The translations under genes were made by a program, and so were the position numbers. DNA of 64,000 bases from contig CAJNDS010002271.1 in NCBI GenBank assembly GCA_905221605.1, forward strand, positions 464,318 through 528,317, read 5' to 3'. Shown here piece by piece: positions 9,801 through 20,880 of this stretch. The notes under the pieces are model-generated. The model was not told the origin of the DNA. It saw only the letters and a list, made by a program, of their open reading frames with translations, and ran no database searches. Every line of letters starts with the position of its first letter. The stretch's first letter is position 1. Origin of the DNA: Symbiodinium natans (Eukaryota > Sar > Dinophyceae > Suessiales > Symbiodiniaceae).

Positions 9801-10060
9801 GCCTATCGGATCATCGGGTCTGTCCGAGGGCAACAGTCATCCTTCTCACACCAGAATTGGCAGGAGTTCCTGAAAGGCGCAGAATGTGGCACTCGAGAGC
9901 AGGCGGTTCTTGAGGGGTGCGAAGGATGCAAACAATGCACCCCGTGACGCGGATCCAGATGGAGCGAGATGGCCTGAGTTCCAACTGCGACCCCGGCTGA
10001 TGTGCAAAGTTAGATGCGAGACTTGTGCGACTTCGAGTCGTGTTTAAAGGTGGATGTGAT
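6836..10060. other. no recognised gene
   Basis: GC-rich unique-looking DNA with several mid-size ORFs on both strands. The longest are 7516-8391 (+, 291 codons) and 9215-9913 (+, 232 codons). None shows a motif, signal peptide or repeat that I know, and overlapping frames are open to similar length, as expected by chance at this GC content. It may contain decayed transposon sequence linked to the reverse transcriptase remnant at 10.1-10.4 kb, but I cannot show that. Confidence 0.5.
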
Positions 10061-10067
10061 TTCAAAT

Positions 10068-10436
10068 CTAACTGTTTCCATCCTCGAATGGGATGATGCA
10101 CGGGGATTTGATATCCGTTGGCATGTGTTTGAAGTTTCTCTCGAGTTCTACCGAGAATAGCGGCGGCAGTTTTCCTGTGTAGATTTTGGACAGGTTCTGT
10201 AGTACACTCGTCTGTATGACGAATGTCCCAAGGAGGGGTGCAAAAGGTGAAAGTACAGTAGCGCACCCCTGTTTTACCCCAAACTGATTTTGCTTGGGCA
10301 CATCATGTTTTCCATTGAGTGTGCAATGACACAGGCGCTTTTGCTTGAAGTGGAAAAGTTTCGTAAAAAGGAAAGAAGCGTCGTGAAGGTCAAGCAGTGA
10401 GAGCATTGTACATTTTGTACATAGCAAGAGAATCAC
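10068..10436 (-). mobile_element. degenerate non-LTR (LINE-like) reverse transcriptase remnant
   Basis: The minus-strand ORF contains FGVKQGC followed after two residues by VLSPF, closely matching the G-V-K/R-Q-G-C-V-L-S/A-P motif of LINE reverse transcriptases. The preceding part (KLFHFKQKRLCHCTLNGK) fits the usual stretch where a Cys/Val-rich strand and NG/DG precede that motif. No FADD-type catalytic motif follows in frame, and the frame closes within 125 codons. I therefore read it as a short decayed fragment. The match rests on one motif and could be fortuitous. Confidence 0.45.
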
Positions 10437-11155
10437 ATAAGACTTGAAGATTCAGTGCAGAAAGAATTCGTTTTCCGGTGGGCGTGATCACCGGAGGAGA
10501 TTCAAGAACTGGTCAATCTAGAAACCCAAGATGTCTAGAGAAGTCCAGTAATTGTTTCAAGAAGTTTCACACAGGATAAGAAGGCATAGGCAAGGTTACA
10601 AGGCGGCAGAAGAGCCAAGAAGCCGAAGAGCCAAGAAAAGGAACAAGATGCCCGAAACAAGAAAAGCTCCAGTAGGCTAAGTAAGGAGCGAGAGAATCCC
10701 TCCTACGGGCCTGGAGGCAAAGAGCTCATAGGCTGAGCCTAACTAGAAGTAGAGAAGAACATGTAGTTGTACAGAAGTTTCGAGAAAGGATCATGTACAG
10801 TTTTTCGATCCAAGAACCAAGGGCAGAAGTACAGCCAGGTAAAAGACCAAAAGCAATGGAGACGAAAGTCCCTGGCAGTTTCAAGTACTCTACAGAAAGC
10901 CCTTTCGACTTTACGAGTTTCAGAAGAACACGAAACCCGCAAGAACTTTCTGAGGCGGGGTGTTCGATTGTCACATAGTGCATGAGTATTCCAAGTAGGA
11001 GCATTAGCCTGTGAAGCAGGAATGCAGAGAACAGCATGAAAGCATGCGTGTTTGTCCGAACAGGCTTAAGCACCGCCCCCAGTGCGAGGGCAGGAAAAGT
11101 GTAGACCGTGAGTGTTTTGTTTGTGGAGTGGGAAGATGGCTGTAGAAGCCATGAT
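10437..11155. other. no recognised gene
   Basis: A/G-rich on the + strand with short purine-biased stretches. The ORFs (115 codons minus at 10726-11073, and shorter ones) show no motif. The only internal structure I see is repeated AAGAA/GAAGCC wording around 10560-10660. Confidence 0.5.
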
Positions 11156-11159
11156 TTTC

Positions 11160-12245
11160 AACAGCTTTTGGGGCATCGGTGCAATTCACAAGGATTTCAA
11201 AACTTTCAGGCACGAAGTCCAGCCAATTTCTAGGAAATTTGCCCACGCGTCCGCGTGCGCAGCTCGCGACGCCTGAGTTCTGAGGGGATTAGGATGGCAC
11301 ACTCCCACACGCTGCCCGCGACAATGCCATCCATGCCTAGGTCTTTGGCTACCGCTTCTCATGCATTTTCACCTTGACACGCGGTGAAGCCCGTCCCTTG
11401 AACATGAGGAGAAGCCTCAAAAACTTTTGGGGCGTCGGTGCGATTCACAACGTCTTCAAATCTTCCAGGCACGAAAGTCCAGCCAATGCCTAAGAAAGCC
11501 GCCCTCACGTCCGCGTGCGCAGCTCGCGACGCCAGCCGGGCCGTCCTGCCTGAGTTCTGAGGGGTTTAGGATGGTGCACTCCCACACGCTGCCCGCGACA
11601 ATGCCATCCATGCCTAGGTATTTGGCTACCGCTTCTCATGCATTTTCACCTTGACACGCGGTGAAGCCCGTCCCTTGAACATGAGGAGAAGCCTCAAAAC
11701 TTTTGGGGCGTCGGGTGCGATTCACAGCGTCTTCGGGTCTTCCAGGCACGAAAGTCCAGCCAATGCCTAAGAAAACCGCCCTCACGTCCGCGTGCGCAGC
11801 TCGCGACGCTTGCCCGGCCATCCAGCCTAAGTTTTTCGGGGCTTAGGTTGGCTCGTGCCCATACGCTGCCAGCGACAATGCTATCCATGCCTAGGTATTT
11901 GGCTACCGCTTCTCATGCGTTCGTGCCTTGAGAGTTTCGGTCAAGCCCGTCCCTTGACCATGAAGAGAAGTCCGAAAACTTGTTGGGTTCCGGTGCAATC
12001 CACAAGGACCTCAAATTTCAGACACGAAGGTCCAGCCAATGCCTAAGAAAACCGCCCTCGCGTCTGCGTGCGCAGCTCGCGACACCAGCCCGGCCACCCC
12101 GCCTGAGTTCTTGGGGGTTTAGGATGGCGCGCGCCCACGCGCGCCCGCGGCAATGCCATCCATGCCTAGGCATTTGACCGCCACCTCTCCTGCGTTTTCG
12201 CCTCAAGAGATGCGGTGAAGCCCGTCCCTTGACCATGAAGAGTCC
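11160..12245. repeat. ~270-bp tandem array, four copies
   Basis: The landmark C(C/T)GCGTGCGCAGCTCGCGAC starts at 11251, 11511, 11788 and 12064, giving periods of 260, 277 and 276. Each unit also carries AAAACTT(T/G)TGGGG, ATTCACA or ATCCACA, GGCACGA, GCCATCCATGCCTAGG and GTGAAGCCCGTCCCTTGA. The copies differ by roughly 5-15%, and the first and last are the most divergent, as in a tandem array homogenised in its centre. Small ORFs inside are not conserved between copies. Confidence 0.92.
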
Positions 12246-12955
12246 TGTGTACGCCAAATCTGACATCTTGCAAAATGCACAAACGGACTTAGGCCTTTGC
12301 CTCCGAGGGACTTACAGCGCCCAAAAGGGATGCCGAGACTCCTGCCGCAACGAATCCCCCACAAGGGAATGGCATGAGTTGGCGCAAGCTGCTTGTTTCG
12401 CAGGGCCTATGTTAGGCCCACGTATAGACATGCCCCGCATGTCATAGTTTCGTGGTCCGCCTCGGACCTATGCTGGAACTTTGCCCAGCCGCCCATGCCT
12501 GAATCGAAAGATTCCGCCCTCCTCGCAAGGATTGATGAGCTCTCTCAGCCCTCACACCAGCCTCCTGGCAAAGCCTTCCCTGGCCACGCCGACGGCCCAG
12601 CCCGTAGGACCATGCTAGGATTAGCAGCCCCGCTCGCCAGGTGCAGTTCACTTCCTCGTCGCGGAGCTCTTCATTATGGAGTTGCCCATGCACTGACCAA
12701 TTGCAGACGTTTTGTTGCGCTCTTGCGCATGAGCAGCCACTCCTCCTGCATCCGCCGTCGGCTGAAGCAGCATCCTAAGCCTCCTGCCTCGGCCTCGAAG
12801 CAATGCCGGCCTCTGCCCGGCAACCTGCTATGCCAATAAGGGCCCAAAGAATTCTGGTTGTCGACGCTAGGCTGACTCACAAGGTGCACGTGGCAGGCGG
12901 GGATCTTACCGCCCTCCGCGCTAGGCCGCAGCCCCCAAGCACCCAAGCCTTTCTC
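12246..12955. other. no recognised gene
   Basis: A 148-codon + ORF (12393-12839) is open but has no known motif and is paralleled by minus-strand ORFs. I see no repeat. Confidence 0.45.
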
Positions 12956-12959
12956 GTTG

Positions 12960-13280
12960 CCTCTGCCGGCAGCCTGTAAGCCAGAGCCTCAAAGAGGACA
13001 AGCGCGCATCTTCGCTTTCAGCCTCAGCCCGCGGGCCCCGGTGGAGCCACAGTCTCAAGGGGACCAAACCGAAACCTCACAAAGGGCCAGCAGTTGTCTT
13101 GGCGCCCGAAGCGGCAGCCTCGCAAAGAGAAGCCCGCATTTTTCGCCTTCAGCCTCAGCCCGCCGCCCACAGTCGAGCCGCAGTTTGAAGGGGGGTCGAA
13201 ACCTTCATCTTATCTTGGTCCCCAGCTTCAAGCCGCAACCTCAAGGAGGGCCAAGCAGAGATCGTAGGCCTTAAAGGAAG
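12960..13280. repeat. degenerate ~131-bp repeat
   Basis: CAGCCTCAGCCC occurs at 13019 and 13150 (131 apart). Each is preceded by GC(G/C)CGCAT(C/T)TTCG and followed by CC.C.GT(G/C)GAGCC(A/G)CAG. A third, weaker copy follows around 13230-13310 (CAACCTCAAGGAGG, GCAGAG). The array is short and old. Confidence 0.6.
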
Positions 13281-14455
13281 GGAAGCCTCAAGGAGGACAG
13301 GCCTGCGTTTTCGGGCTGGATATTAGCAGGAGGAGACTCACTTGCTCTGACTCCAGCTGACCGCTAGTAACTGCCGTCCATCCATGCGCTTTGAACTGCG
13401 AAGAGCCCGTCCAGTGAGTTTCCTGCAGGAGAATCATGCCCAAATCTTGGCTTCAACAACCGTTCCAAGTTGCTGTCCGAGGCCTCCTGCGTTCCAGGTA
13501 AGAACTCTGAGAGGTTTGGCATCTTTGCCTCCTGTGGGGAGTCTCTGGATAACGGGCTTCGGAGGGTGCTTGAATTTATGCCGTCTTCGGTCCTGAGGTG
13601 CAGACTGCTCGCCTGAGCACATTGATGCAGTTCCTACGCTGGCCTGTGCTTGGCTCACTGTTAATTCAGTCTCTCGATAGGGCACTGCGCAACCATCCCT
13701 TAAGGCTCGGTTGCAGGCTCTTCGATGGGTGTGTTTACTAATTTTACCTTTGCCATCGGCTAGTTTCGCCTATGAAGCACCAAGATGCTTCACAGACTCC
13801 CCTCGTCCTGCGGAAAGACGAGAACCCTCACACCTGGGAGGGAAAGATGCAGTCTTAGTATCTTCGTATCTCCCCCCGGAATTGGGACCGGGCCAGCTCG
13901 TGGATATGCTGTCTGCGGCTGAACTTTCAATTGCCTCCAACGACCATCAGCTGGCAAGAGCTTAACGCCTTGAGAGGTTTGAGGGGCCCGGAACTGTTGA
14001 AAGAGATGATGTTCGGGGCCTTGGCCGGTTCGACAGCTACCGTGCGCGGGCGGCTTGAGCTGGTAGTGCTTCAACAGCAACAACAACAACCGCAACAACC
14101 ACAAGAACAACCATATCAACCACAATCACGCACGGCAACGAGAAAGGAAAAGATCACGCATTCCACAGTACCACTTCTGCAAGTGCTATTTCTGCAACTC
14201 ACAACACTTGCACACCCACTGAAACGTCATTTTTTCATTCCCCCCCCCCATGAGGCCAGCGGCCAGCATGGGAACCGGTCCTCCTGCTGCCGCGTTCGTT
14301 CTAAAATACGTCGAGTCAGTACACGTACATAGGTCTATACCCATCACTCATGTGCGTGAGAAGCCCAGCGTGCCTGCAACTAGGAAGCGGTTTCTGGATG
14401 ATTAACCTTGCCTTCATCCCACGATGAGAAAGGTCTCTCACCAGGCCAGGGGCCG
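13281..14455. other. no recognised gene; includes a CAA-rich stretch
   Basis: The only structure is a CAACAA/CAACAG-rich stretch at about 14070-14135 (reads poly-Gln/Pro in frame 13931-14332) and a short C run at 14242. No motif supports a protein. Confidence 0.45.
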
Positions 14456-14760
14456 CGCGGGCCCGTATGGGTTCGTACGGGTGTTGCGGGCCGTACGGGC
14501 TTAGGGGCTTTATGGGCTCTACGGTACGGGCCTTGGGGGCCTTAAGGATCGTACGGGCTTTATGGGACCATGCGGGCTCTACGGGCTCTACGGGCCTTAC
14601 GGGCCCTACGGGCTCTTACGGGCTCTTACGGGCCTACGGCTTCCTGCGGGCGCCTACGGGCTCCTACGGCCTGTACGGCCCCTGCGGCCTCTACCGGCCC
14701 CAAAGAATCTACGGGCCCTACGGGCCCTACGCGCCCTACGGCAAGTGTACGGGCACATGG
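14456..14760. repeat. TACGGGC-type minisatellite
   Basis: About 300 bases of units 6-10 long around CTACGGG(C/T), with variants GGGCCTTACGGG and GGCTCTACGGG. Three + strand frames stay open through it (14467-14829, 14562-14897, 14570-14791), giving GPYGLYG-, RALRAL- and TGPTG-like peptides. Open frames in all three phases point to a stop-free repeat rather than to a collagen-like gene. Confidence 0.88.
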
Positions 14761-17700
14761 CCTGGGCAGGCCACAGGCAAGAAACGAATGAAACTGATGC
14801 TTGGAGCCTCCCGAATCGCCGAATCGTGATTCTGGTGAGCCGCTGCTTGCGTCATGGTTCTCGCAGTGTCGTTCTCTCAGGACCTGCAGTTCCATGATCG
14901 CCCGATGCTCCACATGGGCGCCGCCACTCTGATCCGAGACGTAAGTTGGGGGGCCTTCGTGCAGCATCAGCCCCTGCTGCAGCTGGGAGCACGCAGTAAA
15001 GTGCACTTTCGGCGATTAAGTGAAGGACTTCGGCCCTCCAATACTTGCTGCCTGCAGGGTGAGATGCGATGTGCATTCGCAGCCTCTTGCAATGTCAAGA
15101 TTGAGTGGCCTTGCTCGGAGGCGGGTATTCTGCAGTCTCGCGGATGCCTCAGTCTCACATTTCGTTTAGTCTATGGCACATCGAATTGAAGGCTTGACAT
15201 GAAGCTTGCAAACTTACTTTCAAGACACTCAAGAAGCCTCGGCTTGGAAAGCGTCGGTGCGCGGCAATGAATCTCATATCCCAAAACAAATGTGACAGAA
15301 TTCGAGGAGCAAAGTTGCCGGAACAAACGATGCGTTGTCGCCTTGTTTGCTCTTGTCTTGGGACCACGGAGCGCATTGTGGAAGCTTGAAGTACGTACAC
15401 CCTTGGACCACCCACAACCTGATGCCCAAGACAGGATACCATGATGCTCGTCCAGGCGAAGAAATCAATATGAAGATCCGTAACCAATAATTTTTAAATA
15501 TCAAGAATCAAGAATGAAATCCTTCAGGAAGGAAGGGTTCAGATGTTTTTGATCCCTCACCCAGATTACAGGACAGGCTTAGGCTGGGTTTCATGACTGG
15601 GTTGCCCTGTTATTTCCATCCGCACATGGACCACCTCAGGGCCTGAGACACAGAAGCGGCCACGAGCCATTTTGCGAGTCTAGTCACTTGACGTTGTAAA
15701 TCTCTGCTTCCTCGAGCAACATGCCACCGCGCGCATTTCCCCACGACTTCTGGATACTGGAAACTAAGCTCCTGTTTGGCAAAGCCTCTCGAGAAGAAAC
15801 CTCGGGTCCACGGGTACCTTCCAACCCTGCAAACGTGACCATCCCCGCCCTTCAGAGGGCCAGCACCCCGACCACAGGTCTCTGAACCCAGCAATTCGGA
15901 GTACCAGCACTTGGGGCGCCATGTTCTTTTTTCATGTGAAGAAGGCTGGCTGAGGGATGCAGCGTCACCACTGCCGAATTCTCTGCGCAACTCTTCTGTA
16001 TGGAGGAAAAACTTCCACTTGCGAGAGCTTCCGCTTGCGAGTGCTTTCCGCTTCAGACTACATAGGCAGTTTGGAGTCGTGCGGGATTCGTTGACCAACA
16101 AAACGACGTGCCCAAAGCGACGCGGATGAAAATGTATAACACCAATTTTGCACGTTGCGCATGGCCTTCTTTACGTGGCGTTCTGCAAGCATATGATGTG
16201 GATCTTTGCATTCATGCTTGCTTTTGGTTTGCAGATGCGTGCATGGATGCAAAAGTTTTTTCTCCAACAACAACCCTGAATGAAGGGAACTGGGCGGGGA
16301 GCGGGGAGCGGGCTTTATGAGGCCATCACAAATCGGTTCCCCGCTTCTTCAACTTGGCCGCGCCCCTTTGCGGAGGGAACTGAACTGCATTTTACATTGC
16401 AACACTCAAGGAGGCATAGACTTGGACCTTCTCGCCCACACCTCCTGAAAGGTGTCTGATCGTTCGCGGAAAGAATTGGCTTCCTTCCTGGTTACCTGAA
16501 GCAGTTGGCATCTACTTCTCAATAGATAAATCTTCTAGAAAACCTGCCTGGCATGTCACAGGCACAACTAGTCGCAAACCCAAAAAAAAGGTCCAAGTAA
16601 GCCGACCTGCTCCGCTGCACCCATCCAGGCCATGTAAGAAAACGTAGGACCATGTGCGACAAATAGCTCAGCTGTCCTCATACGGATAGGACCCCCGACC
16701 AGCTCATGCTTCTATCGTTCGAAGGATCCCTGCATGGACTGCTGAGTTTACCTTGTGCTCTTCAGTGTCTTGCAAGACATTCTCTGACCAATGTGCTGCG
16801 CTCAAACTGGAGTTCTCTCTCAGCCCATCACAAGTTGCACTCAGATTCTTGCACGTGCGTCCAAGGGATGGAAGAATACAGAATACCGCTAGCAGATTGA
16901 ATTAATCATCTGCGAAGCTCTTGCTAGATACTGATACTTTGTGGGGAATACTGCTTCTCAGCCAAAAGATTTCAATCTATGAGAATATACTGGCGAATAC
17001 TTGACATTGGACGAGGTCATGCCACCTTGTCAAAGCATGAGCCAGTGCCACGTTCTGCAAAGTACTCCATCTGACCGCGGAATTGCAGCAATGGGAACAG
17101 CGGCCACAGCCCAAGAGCTGCGGATCCTGCGCTGGCTCCTTGGCCAGGCACATGGTGGGTTCAAAGTGGGATTCATCAACGTGCGTTGAGGGTTGCCGGC
17201 CGATGCGGATGGCCCCGGCCGACAGGAGTCCAAAGACAGATGGCAGTTCGAAGAATCGGAGGTCCCCACCTCAGACATGAGAATGTGTGCCCTGTGTGGG
17301 CATATGCGTATCCGTACCTTTGTTTTGGCCAAACCACTTCAAGTCTCTTAAGTTCTAAGCGGAAGATCTACCAAACAAATCAAGTTCTCCGTGCCCGGCA
17401 GGTCGAATGCTACCCAACAAAAGCTGTGCCTGGCGTGCTCCAGGTGTCGGCGGCTGAGCAAGCTTTGCTGCAAGGTATGCAGAGTTGTCGTTCTTTTCTC
17501 AGTGTTTCCCTTCCCGCAGCTTGGGCAGTTCTCTTTTCTGCCTTCGACCGAGGCACAAGTGGCACAAGTCAAAAATGCCAAAAGTTTGGCAGCTCGCCTA
17601 GCAGACCTAGCTGGGTTTGCGCTCGTTGTCCGTGCGCCCTGTGCCTTCCGAGGTCTTCGAAGCAAGACTTATGGAATGCTTGCCGCAAGCTGACGACGGA

Positions 17701-17800
17701 AAAGAAGCGGCACACATCTCAATGACATCATGACTTCACAAACCAAGTTCCGAACCCAATTCGTCAGAAGTCCTGACGCAGCCAAAAGACGATCTCAGGC
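14761..17800. other. no recognised gene
   Basis: Mixed-composition DNA with ORFs up to 179 codons (17186-17725 +, and a minus ORF in the opposite phase at 17348-17665). None has a motif I know, and there is no tandem structure. The stretch at 16955-17000 has a superficial likeness to the start of U2 snRNA, which I rejected. Confidence 0.45.
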
Positions 17801-17806
17801 TCGAGC

Positions 17807-19571
17807 GCAAGGTCCACCACATGCAGCTGGCAAACGAGCGCCTGGAACAACAGCGTCTCAGCTGCGCCGATTTGATTGATCACATGTACAATAGACCGGA
17901 CGACTCATGTGTCGAGAATGCGTGTGTTTTGGCATGGCACGGGGTAAGATTGCTGAGTCAATGTCGGTCTGTCCTTAAGGCTGAAGGATCCAGCGCAAGC
18001 TTGCGAAGCTGATGAAAGCTCTGAGCAGGAGCAGACTTTCTCTAGCTGACCTTGCAGGTCGAGCTTTCGCAAACGTAAAGGTTGCACAGGGTGACATGGG
18101 GTGCAAAATTGGATCAGTCTAGGATTTCGGGGCTGCGCCTCAGAGAAAGGAGTATCATGGAAGCGATGCGCATCTACAAGTGCTTTCATGAGGAAATTTC
18201 TGAAGTAGTGGTTGCAATGGCACGGCTGTAGTACTTAAGATAGGGAGAGAGGAAGGCAACGTGAAGGTAGAAGTAGAAGCAGCAGTGCCGAGCGACAGAA
18301 CGGGGAGGACAGTCAGGAAAGGCTCAACAGTCGCATGGCATGTTTCATCCCTCGATCACTTCAGGATATCCGAACCTCCAACAATCATGCCGCTGCAAGC
18401 CACAAGACATAAACGCGGATGTCAACCTTTTTGAGCTGCAGGACATCCTGGACCTTTTTGAAGGCCTGGATTGGACGTCAGCCCCGCCAATGGCTTAGCC
18501 TGCTAGCTCTAGCTCTAACCATTGGCAGCCAGTGCCCCATTGTTTTAGGAGGTGAGATCCAACGCCTGCTTTGAGTATGCTCCATCAGGTCCTGCCCCGA
18601 AATACATGCCGAAGCACGTTCCGACACGATGTCAGAGGCTGGCTAGTCTCAAGCGAGGTCATGTCGAGATACGTCGGAGAGCAGTTGCTCGCAAGGTCCA
18701 CCACATGCAGCTGGCAAACGAGCGCCTGGAACAACAGCGTCTCAGCTGCGCCGATTTGATTGATCACATGTACAATAGACCGGACGACTCATGTGTCGAG
18801 AATGCGTGTGTTTTGGCATGGCACGGGGTAAGATTGCTGAGTCAATGTCGGTCTGTCCTTAAGGCTGAAGGATCCAGCGCAAGCTTGCGAAGCTGATGAA
18901 AGCTCTGAGCAGGAGCAGACTTTCTCTAGCTGACCTTGCAGGTCGAGCTGTCGCAAACGTAAAGGTTGCACAGGGTGACATGGGGTGCAAAATTGGATCA
19001 GTCTAGGATTTCGGGGCTGCGCCTCAGAGAAAGGAGTATCATGGAAGCGATGCGCATCTACAAGTGCTTTCATGAGGAAATTTCTGAAGTAGTGGTTGCA
19101 ATGGCACGGCTGTAGTACTTAAGATAGGGAGAGAGGAAGGCAACGTGAAGGTAGAAGTAGAAGCAGCAGTGCCGAGCGACAGAACGGGGAGGACAGTCAG
19201 GAAAGGCTCAACAGTCGCATGGCATGTTTCATCCCTCGATCACTTCAGGATATCCGAACCTCCAACAATCATGCCGCTGCAAGCCACAAGACATAAACGC
19301 GGATGTCAACCTTTTTGAGCTGCAGGACATCCTGGACCTTTTTGAAGGCCTGGATTGGACGTCAGCCCCGCCAATGGCTTAGCCTGCTAGCTCTAGCTCT
19401 AACCATTGGCAGCCAGTGCCCCATTGTTTTAGGAGGTGAGATCCAACGCCTGCTTTGAGTATGCTCCATCAGGTCCTGCCCCGAAATACATGCCGAAGCA
19501 CGTTCCGACACGATGTCAGAGGCTGGCTAGTCTCAAGCGAGGTCATGTCGAGATACGTCGAGCAGTCTGTG
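17807..19571 (+). repeat. 884-bp direct tandem duplication
   Basis: GCAAGGTCCACCACATGCAG starts at 17807 and 18691, and the sequence between is repeated almost base for base. By eye I find few substitutions, for example CGAGCTTTCGC at ~18056 against CGAGCTGTCGC at ~18940. The second copy ends at the GCAGT of GTCGAGCAGT (19560-19566), where a TGTGTC microsatellite begins. At the matching place in the first copy (GTCGGAGAGCAGTTGCTCGCAAGG) the next unit starts. Near identity means a recent event. The unit contains the ORF 18552-18896. Confidence 0.95.
18552..18896 (+). CDS. hypothetical protein fragment spanning the duplication junction
   Basis: A 114-codon ORF crosses the join between the two 884-bp copies. 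Its last 64 codons also occur, identically, in the first copy at 17821-18012, where the frame is open from a different upstream sequence (QPKDDLRLERKVHHMQL). The shared part (KVHHMQLANERLEQQRL) is charged and heptad-like, suggesting a coiled coil. I know no family. That the same frame opens after two different upstream sequences suggests a real exon, but both copies could be non-coding. Low confidence. Confidence 0.25.
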   Translation: MRSNACFEYAPSGPAPKYMPKHVPTRCQRLASLKRGHVEIRRRAVARKVHHMQLANERLEQQRLSCADLIDHMYNRPDDSCVENACVLAWHGVRLLSQCRSVLKAEGSSASLRS

Positions 19572-19840
19572 TGTCTGTGTGTCTGTGTGTCTGTGTGTCT
19601 GTGTGTGTCTGTGTGTGTCTGTGTGTCTCTGTGTCTCTGTGTGTCTGCGTGTGTCTCTGTGTGTCTGCGTGTGTCTCTGTGTGTCTGTGTGTGTCTGTGT
19701 GTGTCTGTGTGTGTCTGTGTGTGTCTGTGTGTGGCTGTGTGTGTCTGTGTGTGTCTGTGTGTGTCTGTGTGTGTCTGTGTGTCTCTGTGTGTCTGTTTGT
19801 CTCTGTGTCTCTGTGTGTCTGTGTGTCTGCGTGTGTCTGT

Positions 19841-19885
<45 letters not shown>

Positions 19886-20178
19886 TGTGTGTGTCTGTGT
19901 GCGTCTGCGTCTGCGTTTGCGTCGGCGTCTTCGTCTGTGCCTGTGCCTGTGCCTGTGCCTGTTGTGCCTCTGTGTGTCTCGGTGTGTCTCTGTGTGTCTC
20001 TGTGTGTCTCTGTGTGTCTCTGTGTGTCTCTGTGTGTCTCTGTGTGTCTCTGTGTGTCTCTGTGTGCCTCTGTGTGCCTCTGTGTGTCTCTGTGTGTCTC
20101 TGTGTGTCTCTGTGTGTCTCTGTGTGTCTCTGTGTGTCTCTGTGTGTTTCTGTGTGTGTCTCTGTGTGTCTCTGTGTG
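19565..20178. repeat. TGTGTC/TG microsatellite, ~610 bp
   Basis: Nearly pure TGTGTC and TGTGTCTC units, with a pure TG run near 19850-19890 and a short variant block (GCGTCTGCGT, then TGTGCC) at 19903-19970. All six frames stay open, giving Cys/Val/Leu and Thr/His/Arg-rich peptides of up to 274 codons, which are artefacts. The right half settles into an 8-base TGTGTCTC unit. Confidence 0.97.
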
Positions 20179-20179
20179 G

Positions 20180-20880
20180 GCTTGGCCCTTCCCCGAAAAC
20201 ATAGTGTTCTTTTCAATATTTGAAGGAGTTTTAAGATTCTCAGGATTTAGAAGAGGTTAAGGTGCCTCGCAAAATTTCAAAAGGCTTGGGGCTTTCAACA
20301 TGTTAAGGAGTTTAAGGATGGTCAAAAATTTTCATGCGCCTGGCCCTTCACTCAGTTTTCCTTCAAGATTTTGGGTTTTGGGATTTTAAAGTACTTAGGG
20401 GGCCTTTCAAATTTTCAAAAGGCCTGGGGCTTCCAAAAGTGTAAGGGCTTTTAGGATGCCGCAAATATAGTAAATGTGTTTTCAAGGTTTTTGACGATAT
20501 TCAGGCTTTGCAAGAGCGATTCAGCAGTGCCAGCGCCAGTTGTTCCCTGCACACTTTTATCTGTAGTATTGTTTCGTGCTTCCCTCAGAAGTAGGGAGAA
20601 TTTCACGGGCTTTCTAAATTTATGTATTTGAAGGGCTTTTGAAGAACTTGAGGTGCCTTTCAACATTCGGGGCTTGCAAAGTTTTAAGAAATTTACGGGT
20701 TTTCAGGAGTTTTAAGATTTAAATGTGCCTGGCCCTTCCCAGAAAATACGAAATTTCCCTTCAAGATGTTCAGGTTTAAGGATGTTCATGAATTTTTTGG
20801 GCCTCTCACAAATTTTAAAAGGCCTGTGCTTTTCAAGCCTTCAAGGATGGTTAAGATTTAAAGAATTTAAGGCCTTTTTG
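20180..20880. repeat. degenerate T-rich interspersed repeat
   Basis: Phrases recur with drift: GGCCCTTCCCCGAAAACATA or GGCCCTTCCCAGAAAATACG, TTTCAAAAGGC(T/C)TGGGGCTT, and TTTAAGGATG. They sit at spacings of about 140-390 bases (near 20190, 20277, 20417, 20640, 20730, 20815). The block is AT-richer than its surroundings and has no long ORF. Confidence 0.6.

Noticed and set aside
9215-9913. 232-codon ORF as a gene
   Set aside because: Pro/Arg/Ser-rich composition with all neighbouring frames also open; no recognisable domain.
11160-12245. CRISPR array
   Set aside because: Repeats are long direct units without short regular spacers, and the genome is eukaryotic; no array anywhere in the window has CRISPR geometry.
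14070-14135. Poly-Gln protein from the CAA-rich stretch
   Set aside because: Short, surrounded by unrecognised sequence, without splice or start support.
16955-17000. U2 snRNA-like start (TGCTTCTCAGCC...)
   Set aside because: Only the GCTTCTC.GCC block matches. The following stem, branch-site-pairing sequence and Sm site are absent.
19436-20260. ORFs of 214-274 codons over the TGTGTC array, both strands
   Set aside because: All frames are open because the repeat contains no stop; peptides are pure Cys/Val/Leu or Thr/His/Arg repeats.
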